This document shows positions 15,769-24,473 of a stretch of DNA of 27,510 bases, piece by piece (position 1 is the stretch's first letter; each line of letters begins with the position of its first letter). The DNA is taken from positions 1 to 27,510 of the forward strand of contig JADFOP010000028.1 of the NCBI GenBank assembly GCA_022562795.1. Direction: 5' to 3'. The stretch comes from Nitrospinota bacterium (GTDB lineage: Bacteria; JADFOP01). Under the pieces are notes generated by a model. It did not search any database, had not been told where the DNA came from, and was given only the letters and a program-made list of their open reading frames with translations. The position numbers were made by a program, and so were the translations under genes.

Positions 15769-15836
15769 TGTTATAGTTGAGTTTCACAATCTAAACTGTC
15801 TCTCGTCCACCCCTTCAAAGCCAGAGGAATCGGCCT

Positions 15837-16595
15837 TTGAAATTCTTAATACCCGTCAAGCGCGTGCCCGACCCGGATGCCACCATTAAGCTCACCAGCG
15901 ACGGTTCGGGAATCGTAACCGACCATGTGAGCTTCGTCATAAGCCAGCTCGATGAGATCGCCCTTGAGGAAGCGCTCCGTATCCGGGAGGGCCGTGGCGA
16001 CGAGAGCGAAATTGTGGCCGTCTCCATAGGGGGCGAGGAGGTGGTCGAACAGATACGAACGGCTCTGGCGATGGGCGCCGACCGGGGGCTCTTCGTCAGG
16101 GTCGAAAAGCCCCTCGACCCCCACGTGGTTGCGACGGCTCTGACCAAAGTGGTCGAGCGGGAGCAACCGGACCTAATCATCATGGGCAAGCAGTCGCCCG
16201 AGGATGACTCCACCCAGGTGGGCCAGCTGCTGGCCGAACACCTGGGCTGGCCCCAGGCGACCTTCCTCGCTAAGCTTACCCTTGAGGAGGACCTGACAGG
16301 CGCCGTATGCGAGCGCGAGGTGGACGGGGGGATCGAGACCATCCGGGTAAAGCTGCCGGCGGTCTTCACCGCCGACGTCAGGCTCAACGAACCCCGCTAC
16401 GCAAGCCTTCCCATGATTATGAAAGCCAGGGGCAAGCCCATCGACGAGGTGAGCCTCGACGAGCTTGGAGTGGCCTACGCCCCTGTCCAACACATCCACG
16501 CTCTGGAATTGCCCCCGGGACGCGAGGCGGGTGTGATGGTCAAGAGCGTGGAGGAGCTGGTGGATAAGCTCCGAAACGAAGCCAAGGTCTTGTGA
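15837..16595 (+). CDS. etfB: Electron transfer flavoprotein, beta subunit
   Basis: 252 residues, the normal length. EtfB hallmarks are KFLIPVKRVPDPDATIKL at the N-terminus, MGKQSPEDDSTQVGQLLAEHLGWP in the AMP-binding region, and the family signature VRLNEPRYASLPMIMKARGKPI near residue 185. It forms a heterodimer with EtfA and accepts electrons from acyl-CoA dehydrogenases. The start is a TTG with AGAGGA seven bases upstream; no ATG or GTG fits the N-terminus. It is 10 bases before etfA and divergent from the ccr operon, which contains the likely dehydrogenase partner. Confidence 0.96.
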   Translation: MKFLIPVKRVPDPDATIKLTSDGSGIVTDHVSFVISQLDEIALEEALRIREGRGDESEIVAVSIGGEEVVEQIRTALAMGADRGLFVRVEKPLDPHVVATALTKVVEREQPDLIIMGKQSPEDDSTQVGQLLAEHLGWPQATFLAKLTLEEDLTGAVCEREVDGGIETIRVKLPAVFTADVRLNEPRYASLPMIMKARGKPIDEVSLDELGVAYAPVQHIHALELPPGREAGVMVKSVEELVDKLRNEAKVL

Positions 16596-16605
16596 GACTA
16601 CGACG

Positions 16606-17583
16606 ATGAGCGCAATTCTCGTCCTGGCGGAACACAGAGAGGGCCGGCTTAAGAAGGCCACCCTTTCGGCGGCCGCGTGCGCCAAAGAGGTGAGCGAGGC
16701 CCTGGGGGGTGTGCCCTGGCACGTGCTCGTGGTCGGCCACGAGGTGGCATCGGTCGCCGAGGAGGCGGCCCGTTACGGGCCTTCCGGCGTCCACGTCGTG
16801 GACAACGAGGCCCTCGCCCATCCCATGGCCGAGAGCTACGCGCCGGTCGTCGCGGAGGCGGCCCGGCAGATGGGCGTCGTGTTCCTTTGCGCGGCGGCGA
16901 CGAGCTTCAGCCGCGACCTCTTGCCGAGGGTTACTGCCAGACTCGGGGCCGGGATGGTGAGTGAGGTGCTGGAGACACGGCTGGAGGACGGGACGTTCTA
17001 TTTCAAGCGGCCCATGTGGGCCGGGAGCGTCATCGCGACCGTCTCGCTCACCAGCGACGTGAAGGTGGCTACTGTGCGGGCGACCGCCTACGAGCCCGTG
17101 GAGCCCGCCGCTGAGGCGGCCCAAGTAGTCACCCTCCCCATAGAGGTGGATGCGAACCGGCTCCAGACGACCTTCCTCTCGGTCGATGAACACAAAAGCG
17201 ACCGGCCCGATCTGACCGAAGCACGCATCGTGGTCTCGGGAGGCCGAGGCATGAGGGGCGAGGAGGGCTTGGCTCTAGTCTGCGCCCTGGCCGACGAGTT
17301 AGGGGCCGCGGTGGGCGCCAGCCGCGCGGCCGTGGACGCCGGATGGACCCCCAACGACTGGCAGGTGGGCCAGACCGGAAAGATTGTGGCCCCGGACCTA
17401 TACATCGCCTGCGGCATCTCCGGGGCCATCCAACACATCTGCGGGATGAAAGGCTCGAAGGTCATCGTGGCCATCAACAAGGACCCCGAGTCACCGATCT
17501 TCTCGCTTAGCGACTACGGGCTCGTTGGCGATCTTTTCGAAATCATTCCTGATATGATAGAGGCGCTGAAGAAACCCTCCTGA
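16606..17583 (+). CDS. etfA: Electron transfer flavoprotein, alpha subunit
   Basis: 325 residues. The C-terminal FAD domain is clear: [62 protein letters not shown] and [14 protein letters not shown]. The N-terminal domain is ordinary for EtfA. It carries the FAD of the ETF dimer and passes electrons to a membrane oxidoreductase, whose gene follows after 43 bases. The start ATG has only a weak ribosome site, consistent with coupling to etfB. Confidence 0.96.
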   Translation: MSAILVLAEHREGRLKKATLSAAACAKEVSEALGGVPWHVLVVGHEVASVAEEAARYGPSGVHVVDNEALAHPMAESYAPVVAEAARQMGVVFLCAAATSFSRDLLPRVTARLGAGMVSEVLETRLEDGTFYFKRPMWAGSVIATVSLTSDVKVATVRATAYEPVEPAAEAAQVVTLPIEVDANRLQTTFLSVDEHKSDRPDLTEARIVVSGGRGMRGEEGLALVCALADELGAAVGASRAAVDAGWTPNDWQVGQTGKIVAPDLYIACGISGAIQHICGMKGSKVIVAINKDPESPIFSLSDYGLVGDLFEIIPDMIEALKKPS

Positions 17584-17626
17584 TTCGCCTCTTCACACAC
17601 GGGCTTCTTCCGCCGGGTGAGCAGCC

Positions 17627-19633
17627 ATGGACCCATCTGCCACGCGAGAAATTTTCTGGAACATCCCTCAGGCGACCATCCCTATATTTTACGGGGTGGC
17701 GGCCCTGGCAACGGCGGTCTTTGCATGGGGGTTCTGGCGTCGGTGGCAGGCCTGGTCTCAGGGCCGACCGGGGCCTGGGCTTGATGTAGTGGGCCGACGC
17801 CTTAAGGCCCTTCTTACGGAGGGGCTCGGCCAGCGGAAGCTCTTCCGGGAGCGCTTCGGCGGCTGGATGCACGCAGGGCTCATGTGGGGGTTTCTCGTCC
17901 TCCTCTACGGCACAACAGTCGTTTTCCTCGAGTACGATTTCAACTTAGGAATTTTTCGCGGGAGATCTTACCTCTTCACTTCTCTGGCCTGCGACCTCTT
18001 CGGCCTCTTTTTCCTCGGAGCAATTCTGGCGGCCGGCTGGCGCCGCTTTATAATCAAGCCCGACCGGCTTGAGCAGGGAAGAGATCTCGTAATCATGTGG
18101 GCCGCCCTCGTTCTCATCACCGTCTCCGGGTTCCTCATTGAGGGGCTCCGAATCCTGGGTACGGGATACCCGGCCTTCGAGGTCTGGTCGCCGGTGGGCT
18201 ACGGGCTGGCGGGGGTGTTTCGCCTGGCCGGACTAGGAGGCGATGCGCTCAGAGCCACCCACCTGTGGCTCTGGTGGGGACACGCCCTCCTCGTCTTCGG
18301 GCTGATCGCCTACGTCCCATTCAGCATGCTCCGCCACATAGTCGCGGCGAGCCTCAACATCCTCTATCAGCCTATGGAGGCCCCGGGCGCTCTTCGGCCC
18401 GTGACGATGGAGGAGGTGGAGGCCACAGGCAAGTTCGGCGCCGGAGAGCTGAAGGATTTCTCATGGACCCAGCTTCTAAGCCTCGACGCCTGCACCGAGT
18501 GCGGCCGCTGCCAGGACGCCTGCCCAGCCTACGCCGCAGACTTGCCCCTCTCGCCAAAGGCGGTGGTCCTCGACCTCCAGCACCACATGACAGACACCCT
18601 GGTTGGAGGCGACAAGGGGAAAGGAGCGATGCACGGCGATGTAATCCAGGCCGATACCCTATGGAGCTGCGTATCGTGCAGGGCCTGCGTCGAGGAGTGC
18701 CCGGTCATGATTGAACACATCGACATCATCGTCGATATGCGCCGCCACCTCGTGGGAGAGGGCGCAGTGCCCCCAACGGCCCGGACGACCCTCATGAAGC
18801 TCACCAACCACGGCAACGTCTACGGCTTTCCACAGGACGAGAGGGGCGAGTGGGCCGAAGGCCTGGAGCTCGCCGGGCCCGAGGAAGGCGACGAGGAGGC
18901 TTACCTCTTCTTTGTCGGGTGCGTGAGCTCCTTCGACCGCCGCAACCAGAAGATCGCCAAGGCCCTGGTAAAGGTCCTGCGCGCCGCAGGGGTGAACTTC
19001 TTCATTCTAGGGGCCAAGGAGCGATGTTCCGGCGACCCGGCCCGCCGATTCGGGGATGAGTTCCTCTTCCAGCAGTTCGTGGAGGAGAACATCGCGACCT
19101 TCGAGCAATACAAGGTCAGGCGCATAATCACCCACTGCCCTCACTGCTTCAACACTCTGAAGAACGAATACCCCCAGTTCGGGGGGAATTACGAGGTGCT
19201 CCACCACTCCCACATCATCGAGCAGCTCCTTAAGGACGGCCGCCTGCCCCTCAAGCGGACGCTCCCACAGGCACTCACCTACCATGACTCCTGCTACCTG
19301 GGTCGTCACAACCGGACATTCGACGCCCCACGGGAGGCCTTCGAGGCGGCCACGGGCGAGCCGATCCGGGAGATGGACCGCAGCCGCGACAAGAGCTTTT
19401 GCTGCGGCGGGGGGGGGGGGCACATGTGGATGGAGATAGACGTGGAGGCGCAGCGAATCAACCAGCTCCGTTTTAAGCAGGCCCTCGACGTCGAGGCCGA
19501 GACTATCGGAACCGCCTGCCCCTTCTGCGTCACCATGCTCGAAGACGCCGGGAAGGTCCTGGACCGGGAGGACGTGGAGGTGCGGGACTTCGTCGAGCTT
19601 TTGAGCGATGCGCTCGACGAGGAGCCGGCCTGA
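17627..19633 (+). CDS. Membrane Fe-S oxidoreductase, ETF:menaquinone oxidoreductase (EMO) type
   Basis: 668 residues. The N-terminal third is a NarI-like membrane domain with about six helices (around residues 17-37, 82-102, 114-138, 153-175, 186-206 and 211-240), including histidines that could bind haem. Then come two 4Fe-4S motifs (C289, C292, C295, C299 and C348, C351, C354, C358). Two CCG-type heterodisulfide-reductase modules follow, with THCPHCFNTL, FCCGGGGGHMW (C592-C593) and ACPFCVTMLEDA. Such proteins beside etfBA carry electrons from ETF to menaquinone. The operon therefore gives the acyl-CoA dehydrogenase a route into the respiratory chain. The glycine run is encoded by 12 consecutive G (19409-19420). 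Confidence 0.92.
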   Translation: MDPSATREIFWNIPQATIPIFYGVAALATAVFAWGFWRRWQAWSQGRPGPGLDVVGRRLKALLTEGLGQRKLFRERFGGWMHAGLMWGFLVLLYGTTVVFLEYDFNLGIFRGRSYLFTSLACDLFGLFFLGAILAAGWRRFIIKPDRLEQGRDLVIMWAALVLITVSGFLIEGLRILGTGYPAFEVWSPVGYGLAGVFRLAGLGGDALRATHLWLWWGHALLVFGLIAYVPFSMLRHIVAASLNILYQPMEAPGALRPVTMEEVEATGKFGAGELKDFSWTQLLSLDACTECGRCQDACPAYAADLPLSPKAVVLDLQHHMTDTLVGGDKGKGAMHGDVIQADTLWSCVSCRACVEECPVMIEHIDIIVDMRRHLVGEGAVPPTARTTLMKLTNHGNVYGFPQDERGEWAEGLELAGPEEGDEEAYLFFVGCVSSFDRRNQKIAKALVKVLRAAGVNFFILGAKERCSGDPARRFGDEFLFQQFVEENIATFEQYKVRRIITHCPHCFNTLKNEYPQFGGNYEVLHHSHIIEQLLKDGRLPLKRTLPQALTYHDSCYLGRHNRTFDAPREAFEAATGEPIREMDRSRDKSFCCGGGGGHMWMEIDVEAQRINQLRFKQALDVEAETIGTACPFCVTMLEDAGKVLDREDVEVRDFVELLSDALDEEPA

Positions 19634-19682
19634 GCGGAAATCGACTTATTCCCGAGAACTTCCCGGCTCAACTCACCACACG

Positions 19683-19711
19683 TTGCGACGATATAAAAGG
19701 ACGGGTATGGT
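19683..19711 (+). promoter_or_regulatory. Candidate promoter of the DUF457-like gene
   Basis: TTGCGA and TATGGT with a 17-base spacer, about 27 bases from predicted start to ATG. Confidence 0.4.
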
Positions 19712-19744
19712 AGGCTACATGGATGTCGCCGGAGGCCAACGGCC

Positions 19745-20212
19745 ATGATGCCACTTGATCACATCAAACACTCGTCATGGTTCAGCCTCGTCCTGTGGGC
19801 CGTCGCAGGTCTGCCCACGGCCGCCGTCGTATTTGTCTCGAGCCTGCTCATTGACATCGACCACTGGCTCTGGAGCATCTGGGCCTTCGGCCACTGGTCG
19901 CCCTTCAAGGCCGTCCGGTGGCACCTTTCAACCTTGAAGGACCCATCGAGCAAATACCACACCTGCTGTGTCTTCCACACCGTTGAGTTCCTCTCGGCCT
20001 TGGGCGCAGTGGCTCTCTTTTCGCCCTTCGCCAGGGCGGTCTTCGTCGGCTGCCTTTTCCACATCGCACTGGACCTCTATTACCACTTCAGCAGCGAGCC
20101 TGACCGGAGGGTTGACCTGCGGGTGAAATACCTCCTCACCCCGTTCCTGTCCAAGTTAGCCCGCCGCGAGGTCTACGTCCGGACTGAGGCCGCTGCCGCC
20201 AGGTGGCGATAA
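19745..20212 (+). CDS. Membrane protein resembling DUF457/YdjM metal-dependent hydrolases
   Basis: 155 residues with three or four membrane helices (about 12-38, 74-98, 98-114). Polar residues inside the hydrophobic parts are D37, D39-H40 (LLIDIDHWLW), H78 (FHTVEFL), and H106/D110/H114 (HIALDLYYH). This arrangement of D-x-D-H, then H, then H-x3-D recalls the membrane-bound YdjM/DUF457 hydrolase family, but the full HR..tHS motif of that family is not obvious. GGAGG lies nine bases before the first of two adjacent ATGs. It is monocistronic by spacing. Function unknown; assignment tentative. Confidence 0.7.
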   Translation: MMPLDHIKHSSWFSLVLWAVAGLPTAAVVFVSSLLIDIDHWLWSIWAFGHWSPFKAVRWHLSTLKDPSSKYHTCCVFHTVEFLSALGAVALFSPFARAVFVGCLFHIALDLYYHFSSEPDRRVDLRVKYLLTPFLSKLARREVYVRTEAAAARWR

Positions 20213-20235
20213 GATCCCTTGCGCCAACCTAGCCA

Positions 20236-20266
20236 CCGAGGCCCTGGACCCACCCCAGGCCCTCGG
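20236..20266. terminator. GC-rich hairpin after the DUF457-like gene
   Basis: CCGAGG-CCCTGG pairs with CCAGG-CCCTCGG around a short loop, 23 bases past the stop. There is no T-run, so it is only a possible terminator. Confidence 0.35.
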
Positions 20267-20353
20267 CTCATCCCGAACTCTATTGTTTCATAAGTTGATA
20301 AGAACCATACTTTATGGAAAAGGGAAAACACTAAAGGGAAGGAGGAGACAGAG

Positions 20354-20626
20354 ATGACAGAGCCTGTCCAGATTAGTGTTCAGCCCACACCGAATCCCAA
20401 CAGCGCGAAGTTCGTCCTGGACCGGGAGGCCGCTGGCGGCGAGATGAAGAGCTACATGCGAAAGGAAGAGGCCGAAGGCGACCCCCTGGGAGAGGCTATA
20501 TTCGCCATCGAGGGGGTGGAGACCGTCTTCATGATGGCCAACTTCGTCACCGTGAACAAGGCTGCTGAGGCCGACTGGAACAACCTCATCGGGCCCGTGG
20601 AAGAGGCAATCAGGGCCCACCTTTAA
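20354..20626 (+). CDS. Nfu/NifU N-terminal-domain protein
   Basis: 90 residues covering just the Nfu N-terminal domain: QPTPNPNSAKFVLDREAAGG, DPLGEAIFAIEGVETVFMMANFVTVNK and a closing helix. In larger Nfu proteins this domain precedes a CxxC Fe-S scaffold; no cysteine is present here, so it cannot hold a cluster alone. It may assist Fe-S protein assembly as a partner, which would suit the Fe-S-rich oxidoreductase upstream, but this is inference. A strong GGAGGAG precedes the ATG. The stop is four bases from the convergent mtnA stop. Confidence 0.88.
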   Translation: MTEPVQISVQPTPNPNSAKFVLDREAAGGEMKSYMRKEEAEGDPLGEAIFAIEGVETVFMMANFVTVNKAAEADWNNLIGPVEEAIRAHL

Positions 20627-20630
20627 GCCC

Positions 20631-21683
20631 TCAGACGGAGCAAATCGCCTGCAGCGTCTCTTCGTACGGAGCCCTTACAATCCCTCGCTCGGTGATGATG
20701 GCCGTGATGAGCTTCGAGGGGGTTACGTCGAAGGCGGGGTTGGCCACACCGATGCCCTCAGGGGCGACGCGCTTCCCCGCCCAAGTGGTGATCTCCTCGG
20801 GCGAGCGCTCCTCAATAGGAATTTCAGCACCCGAAGGCAGGCCGAGATCGACCGTGGAGGTGGGAGCCGCCACGTAGAACGGCACCTCGTGCTCCCGAGC
20901 CAGAACGGCCAGGGTGTATGTGCCGATCTTGTTTGCCGTATCGCCATTGGCGGCGATGCGGTCGGCGCCGACGATTACGAGGTCCACGGCCCCCTGCTGG
21001 AGGAAGTGGCCGGCCATGTTGTCGGTTATGAGCTGGATGGGAATGCCGTCGCGGGCGAACTCCCACGCCGTAAGGCGGCTTCCCTGGAGGAACGGGCGGG
21101 TCTCGTCGACGTAGACGGAGATGGTCTTGCCCTGGTAGTGGGCGGTTCGGATAACTCCGCCTGCCGTCCCGTATCCCGCCGTCGCCAACCCGCCGGCGTT
21201 ACAGTGAGTGAGCACCATAGCGCCCTCGTCGATTAGGGTAGCTCCGGCCTGGCCCAAGGCCTGGCAGGTGGCGACATCCTCTTCGAGAATCGACAACGCC
21301 TCATGCTCCAGGGCCTTGGCCACCTCAGGAAGGGCCGACTTTTGGTGGCGTTCGGCCACTGCCCGCATCCGCTCGATGGCCCAAAAGAGATTCCGCGCCG
21401 TCGGGCGGGTGTCGCTCAACCTCTGGAAAGAGGCCTCCAGGGCGTTCCAGAAGGCCTCTGGCTCGCCGGCGTCGATGGCTCTGACTGCTACCAACACGCC
21501 CAGGGCCGCCGTCACCCCTATAGCCGGAGCCCCACGGACCACCATCGTCTCGATCGCCTGGGCGACCTCTTCGACGGTCCGTAACTTGAGAAAAACCTCC
21601 TCCGCCGGAAGCTTTCGCTGATCGATCAGCACCACAGCCCCGTCTCGCCAGGCCACGGTTGGGATGAGGGGAACCTCCCTCAT
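20631..21683 (-). CDS. mtnA: S-methyl-5-thioribose-1-phosphate isomerase
   Basis: 350 residues, the normal length. The catalytic pair is C161 in LTHCNAGGLAT and D241 in VGADRIAANGD. Other family blocks are RGAPAIGVTAALG, RPTARNLFWAIERM, ETRPFLQGSRLTAWE and NKIGTYTLA. It isomerises methylthioribose-1-phosphate to the ribulose form in the methionine salvage pathway; some relatives act on other sugar phosphates. It is the last gene of the yggS operon and overlaps yggU by four bases (ATGA). No other mtn gene is in the window. Confidence 0.95.
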   Translation of the reverse strand: MREVPLIPTVAWRDGAVVLIDQRKLPAEEVFLKLRTVEEVAQAIETMVVRGAPAIGVTAALGVLVAVRAIDAGEPEAFWNALEASFQRLSDTRPTARNLFWAIERMRAVAERHQKSALPEVAKALEHEALSILEEDVATCQALGQAGATLIDEGAMVLTHCNAGGLATAGYGTAGGVIRTAHYQGKTISVYVDETRPFLQGSRLTAWEFARDGIPIQLITDNMAGHFLQQGAVDLVIVGADRIAANGDTANKIGTYTLAVLAREHEVPFYVAAPTSTVDLGLPSGAEIPIEERSPEEITTWAGKRVAPEGIGVANPAFDVTPSKLITAIITERGIVRAPYEETLQAICSV

Positions 21684-21982
21684 AGGAGCTCCATCTGCCC
21701 GCCGAGCCGCGCCCGAGCTTCTTCGAGGCTGACCCCGGCGACGTCCAGCACCTTCCGCCTTCCTCGCTCGCCCCTAACGATGGCGACGGCATCTTTGGCG
21801 ACACCAAAGGTTTTCGCCACGAAAGCGATTAGCGCTTGGTTCGCCTTGCCATTGACGGGCGGGGCAGCCACCCGCACACGCAGGATATCTCCATGCGGCC
21901 CGGTCCATCCGGTTTCCTTTGCGCGAGGCTGGACCTGAACGGTGAGTCGCACTCCTTCTTTCGTTGAATGGAGGGCTCCCAT
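21680..21982 (-). CDS. yggU: YggU family protein (DUF167)
   Basis: 100 residues with the family pattern: VQVQPRAKETG, RVRVAAPPVNGKANQALIAFVAK and AIVRGERGRRKVLDVAG. It is a small cytosolic alpha/beta protein of unknown function. It lies two bases after divIVA and overlaps mtnA by ATGA. Confidence 0.93.
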   Translation of the reverse strand: MGALHSTKEGVRLTVQVQPRAKETGWTGPHGDILRVRVAAPPVNGKANQALIAFVAKTFGVAKDAVAIVRGERGRRKVLDVAGVSLEEARARLGGQMELL

Positions 21983-21984
21983 GG

Positions 21985-22533
21985 CTATCCTCGCGGCTTG
22001 GGAGGCGCCGTCGAGGGGGCCTTGGCCCCTTCCGTCTCTAGCAGCCGGAGCTGACTCTCCAGCAGGTTCCGCACCTGCTCGATCATCTCCCGGCGCTGCT
22101 CGGCGAGGGCCTCGACCTCCTCTTGGGCCTTTGCCCTCTCGTGGCGGGCAACCTCCACGATGGCCTGGGCCTCCCGCGCGGCAATGGCCCGCGCCTCCGC
22201 CGTCTCAGTGCGGAGCGCCTCCTTAGTCTGGGCCATCGCCTTCTCGGCCGCCCCGAGGGCTTGTTCTCTGTCCCGCTGCGCCGCGCCCAAGGCCTGGGCC
22301 TTCGACCTTTCCGCAGCATTTAGGGCCTCGCGCAGCCGTTTGACCTCCATCTCAAGGGCCTTGGACTTCTCTTCCAGGCGCTTTACCTTCTGTCTCGTTG
22401 CCTTGCCGGCTTGAATGATGATCTCGAACTCGTCGGCGACCATCTCCAGGAAGGTGTCCACCTCCTCTGGGTCGAAACCTCTAAGCTTCACATGGAAGCG
22501 CTGCTGCCTGATCTCCTGGGGCGTTATCTCCAC
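21985..22533 (-). CDS. divIVA: DivIVA domain protein
   Basis: 182 residues. The N-terminal DivIVA domain (residues 1-45) has ITPQEIRQQRFHVKLRGFDP and EEVDTFLEMVADEFE, which dock to curved membranes. The rest is a long coiled coil rich in A, E, R and K, with a short proline tail. It is probably a scaffold in cell division, polarity or envelope growth. The start is a GTG. It is preceded by yggT (12 bases) and followed by yggU (two bases), the standard cluster order. Confidence 0.9.
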   Translation of the reverse strand: MEITPQEIRQQRFHVKLRGFDPEEVDTFLEMVADEFEIIIQAGKATRQKVKRLEEKSKALEMEVKRLREALNAAERSKAQALGAAQRDREQALGAAEKAMAQTKEALRTETAEARAIAAREAQAIVEVARHERAKAQEEVEALAEQRREMIEQVRNLLESQLRLLETEGAKAPSTAPPKPRG

Positions 22534-22545
22534 GAGTGGCCCTCT

Positions 22546-22845
22546 CTATCGGAGGCGTTGCGCGAGGTCCAGGAGGCTGCGAATCAGGAAAACTCTTGTA
22601 AAATAGATAGCCAGCAGGACGATGATGGGCGAGAAATCGAGGCCCCATCCAGACATGGGGAGATACCGGCGGACTCTGTAGAAGACGGGCTCGGTGGCTT
22701 GGTGGAGGAAGCGGACGATGGGGTTATACGGGTCGGCGCCGACCCACGAGATGATTACCGACCCGATGACAATCCACATGTAGGCCCAAAGCACATAGCT
22801 CAATATCAGCGCCACAGCCTGGAGGAAGTTGCCAAAGACAAACAC
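22546..22845 (-). CDS. yggT: YggT family membrane protein
   Basis: 99 residues with two hydrophobic segments (about 8-32 and 72-90) around the conserved loop SWVGADPYNPIVRFLHQATEPVF. This is the YggT fold, linked to osmotic or division functions in other bacteria. GTG start with GGAGG five bases upstream; it follows proC by about 11 bases in the operon. Confidence 0.93.
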   Translation of the reverse strand: MFVFGNFLQAVALILSYVLWAYMWIVIGSVIISWVGADPYNPIVRFLHQATEPVFYRVRRYLPMSGWGLDFSPIIVLLAIYFTRVFLIRSLLDLAQRLR

Positions 22846-22856
22846 GTCCGCCTCCG

Positions 22857-23669
22857 CTAAAAGAGACCCAGCTCTTTGGAGCGTCGGGTGGCGGCCGCCA
22901 CCGCCTCCATGAAGGCTGCCCTAAGCCCTCTGGCCTCCAGCGCCGCGAGGCCCGCGATGGTCGTCCCTCCGGGGCTGGCCACATTGTCGCGCAGCACCGC
23001 CGGATGTTCGCCCGACTCCAAGACGAGCTTCGCCGTCCCATAGACCGTCTGAGCCGCGAGGAGTTGGGCCTCAGACCGTGGGATACCTTGCCGGACGCCG
23101 GCATCGGCGAGGGCTTCGATGACCATTAAAATATAGGCCGGGCCGCTGCCGGACAACCCTGTCACCGCATCGAGGAGCGACTCAGGTACCCGGACCACGC
23201 TGCCGACTGCCTCGAAGAGGACCGTCACCTCCCGGAGGTCCTTCTCGGTCGCCCAGGTGCCGCCAGCCAAGGCGCAGGCGCCCGCCCCGACGAGAGCAGG
23301 CGTGTTGGGCATGGCGCGGACACATCGGACCCGATGCTTGAGAGAGGCCTCGATGGTCTCCAGGGTAAGCCCGGCGGCGATGGAAATGAGTAGGTGATGC
23401 TCATCAACAACCGGGGCGATGCTGGATAAGGCCTCGGAGGCGTCCTGGGGTTTCACGGCCAAGATGATGATCTCCGCAACTTGAGCCGCCTCGGCGTTGC
23501 TCTCCGCCTGCACCGCCTCGAACGTCCTGCCGATCTCCTGCAACCGCTCAGGCCGGATGTCGGCAGCAACGATCTGCTCAGGTCTCCTAAGGCCGACGTT
23601 CAAAATCCCGCGGATGAGGGCCTCGGCCATCTGGCCCGCACCGATGAAGGCTATGCGCTTCGTCCTCAC
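22857..23669 (-). CDS. proC: Pyrroline-5-carboxylate reductase
   Basis: 270 residues. NADPH loop IAFIGAGQMAEALIRG at the N-terminus, VKPQDASEAL in the middle, RVRCVRAMPNTPALVGAG, and the C-terminal SGSGPAYILMVIEALADAGVRQG and VASPGGTTIAGL signatures. It performs the last step of proline synthesis in the cytosol. The GTG start overlaps the stop of yggS by four bases (GTGA). Confidence 0.95.
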   Translation of the reverse strand: MRTKRIAFIGAGQMAEALIRGILNVGLRRPEQIVAADIRPERLQEIGRTFEAVQAESNAEAAQVAEIIILAVKPQDASEALSSIAPVVDEHHLLISIAAGLTLETIEASLKHRVRCVRAMPNTPALVGAGACALAGGTWATEKDLREVTVLFEAVGSVVRVPESLLDAVTGLSGSGPAYILMVIEALADAGVRQGIPRSEAQLLAAQTVYGTAKLVLESGEHPAVLRDNVASPGGTTIAGLAALEARGLRAAFMEAVAAATRRSKELGLF

Positions 23670-24409
23670 AGATGCGTCTCCCGGGGCCCAAAGAGGGCGG
23701 TCCCTATCCGGACGATGGTCGCTCCCTCCTCTATGGCGACCTCGAAGTCGCCGGTCATCCCCATGGAGAGGTGCGTCATATCCACCCCCTCGAGGCCGGC
23801 CCGGCCGATTTCGTCCCGAAGGAGGCGCAGCGCCTTGAAATGGGCCCTGTTCGCCTCCGGCTCAGCAACCAGGGGCGGCATGGTCATAAGGCCACGAAGG
23901 CGCACCCGCTCGAGCCGACCGACGGCTCTGGCCAGGGCAACCGCCTCGTCAGGCGCGACACCGCACTTCGAGGCCTCGCCAGCCGAATTGACCTCAATTA
24001 GAACGTCCATCGCCTCATCTTTTGCAGCGGCCCGCCGCTCAATCTCCTCGGCGAGGGCGACGGAGTCGACCGAATGGATGAGGTCGAAGAGGTCGAAACA
24101 GTGTTTAACCTTGTTGCGCTGCAGGGGTCCCACCAAGTGCCACGAGAGCCCCGGGCGGCCGACCAGCGGAATCTTGGCCCGCGCCTCCTGAACCCGGTTC
24201 TCCCCGAAGACGGTCAGGCCACAATCGATCGCCCCCCGGACGACCTCCGCCGGGAAGCTTTTGGTGACGGCCACCAGAGTGACCTCGGCGGGGTCTCGCC
24301 CGGCTTGGCTGGCGGCCCGGGCGATGCGCTCCCGGACCTGGGCGATCCGCTCGCTCAAAAGCTCGATAGCCGCTACGGAGGTGGCTTCCTGTGAACCCAT
24401 AACGATCAA
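23666..24409 (-). CDS. yggS: YggS family pyridoxal-phosphate homeostasis protein
   Basis: 247 residues. The PLP lysine is K50 in LVAVTKSFP. Other blocks are FGENRVQEA, WHLVGPLQRNK, SVDSVALAEEI, EVNSAGEASKCG, LRGLMTMPP and HLSMGMTGDFEVAIEEGATIVRIG. It binds PLP without a known enzymatic reaction and balances B6 and amino-acid pools. The start is uncertain: TTG at 24409 has GGGGTGAT seven bases before it and is preferred, while an ATG at 24400 is also possible. It leads the operon yggS-proC-yggT-divIVA-yggU-mtnA. Confidence 0.94.
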   Translation of the reverse strand: MIVMGSQEATSVAAIELLSERIAQVRERIARAASQAGRDPAEVTLVAVTKSFPAEVVRGAIDCGLTVFGENRVQEARAKIPLVGRPGLSWHLVGPLQRNKVKHCFDLFDLIHSVDSVALAEEIERRAAAKDEAMDVLIEVNSAGEASKCGVAPDEAVALARAVGRLERVRLRGLMTMPPLVAEPEANRAHFKALRLLRDEIGRAGLEGVDMTHLSMGMTGDFEVAIEEGATIVRIGTALFGPRETHL

Positions 24410-24473
24410 TCATGGTATCACCCCGGGACGGGCGCTGCAAGGGAAATCCATATGTTCCAGTGAGCTGGCCAGC

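Larger units (their letters stand above)
15080..15836. other. Repeat-rich divergent intergenic region between ccr and etfB
   Basis: About 757 bases with no believable protein gene. The ccr-proximal part (15080-15360) is ordinary GC-rich sequence in which I could not pick a clear ccr promoter. Then follow phased AT tracts (about 15390-15491), a long inverted repeat (15587-15669), and a candidate etfB promoter (15739-15768). Regulatory signals for both operons must lie here. Confidence 0.6.

Noticed and set aside
19405-19425. The G-run as a frameshift breaking the oxidoreductase gene
   Set aside because: The frame continues through to the conserved CPFC motif and a normal C-terminus, so the gene is intact as given.
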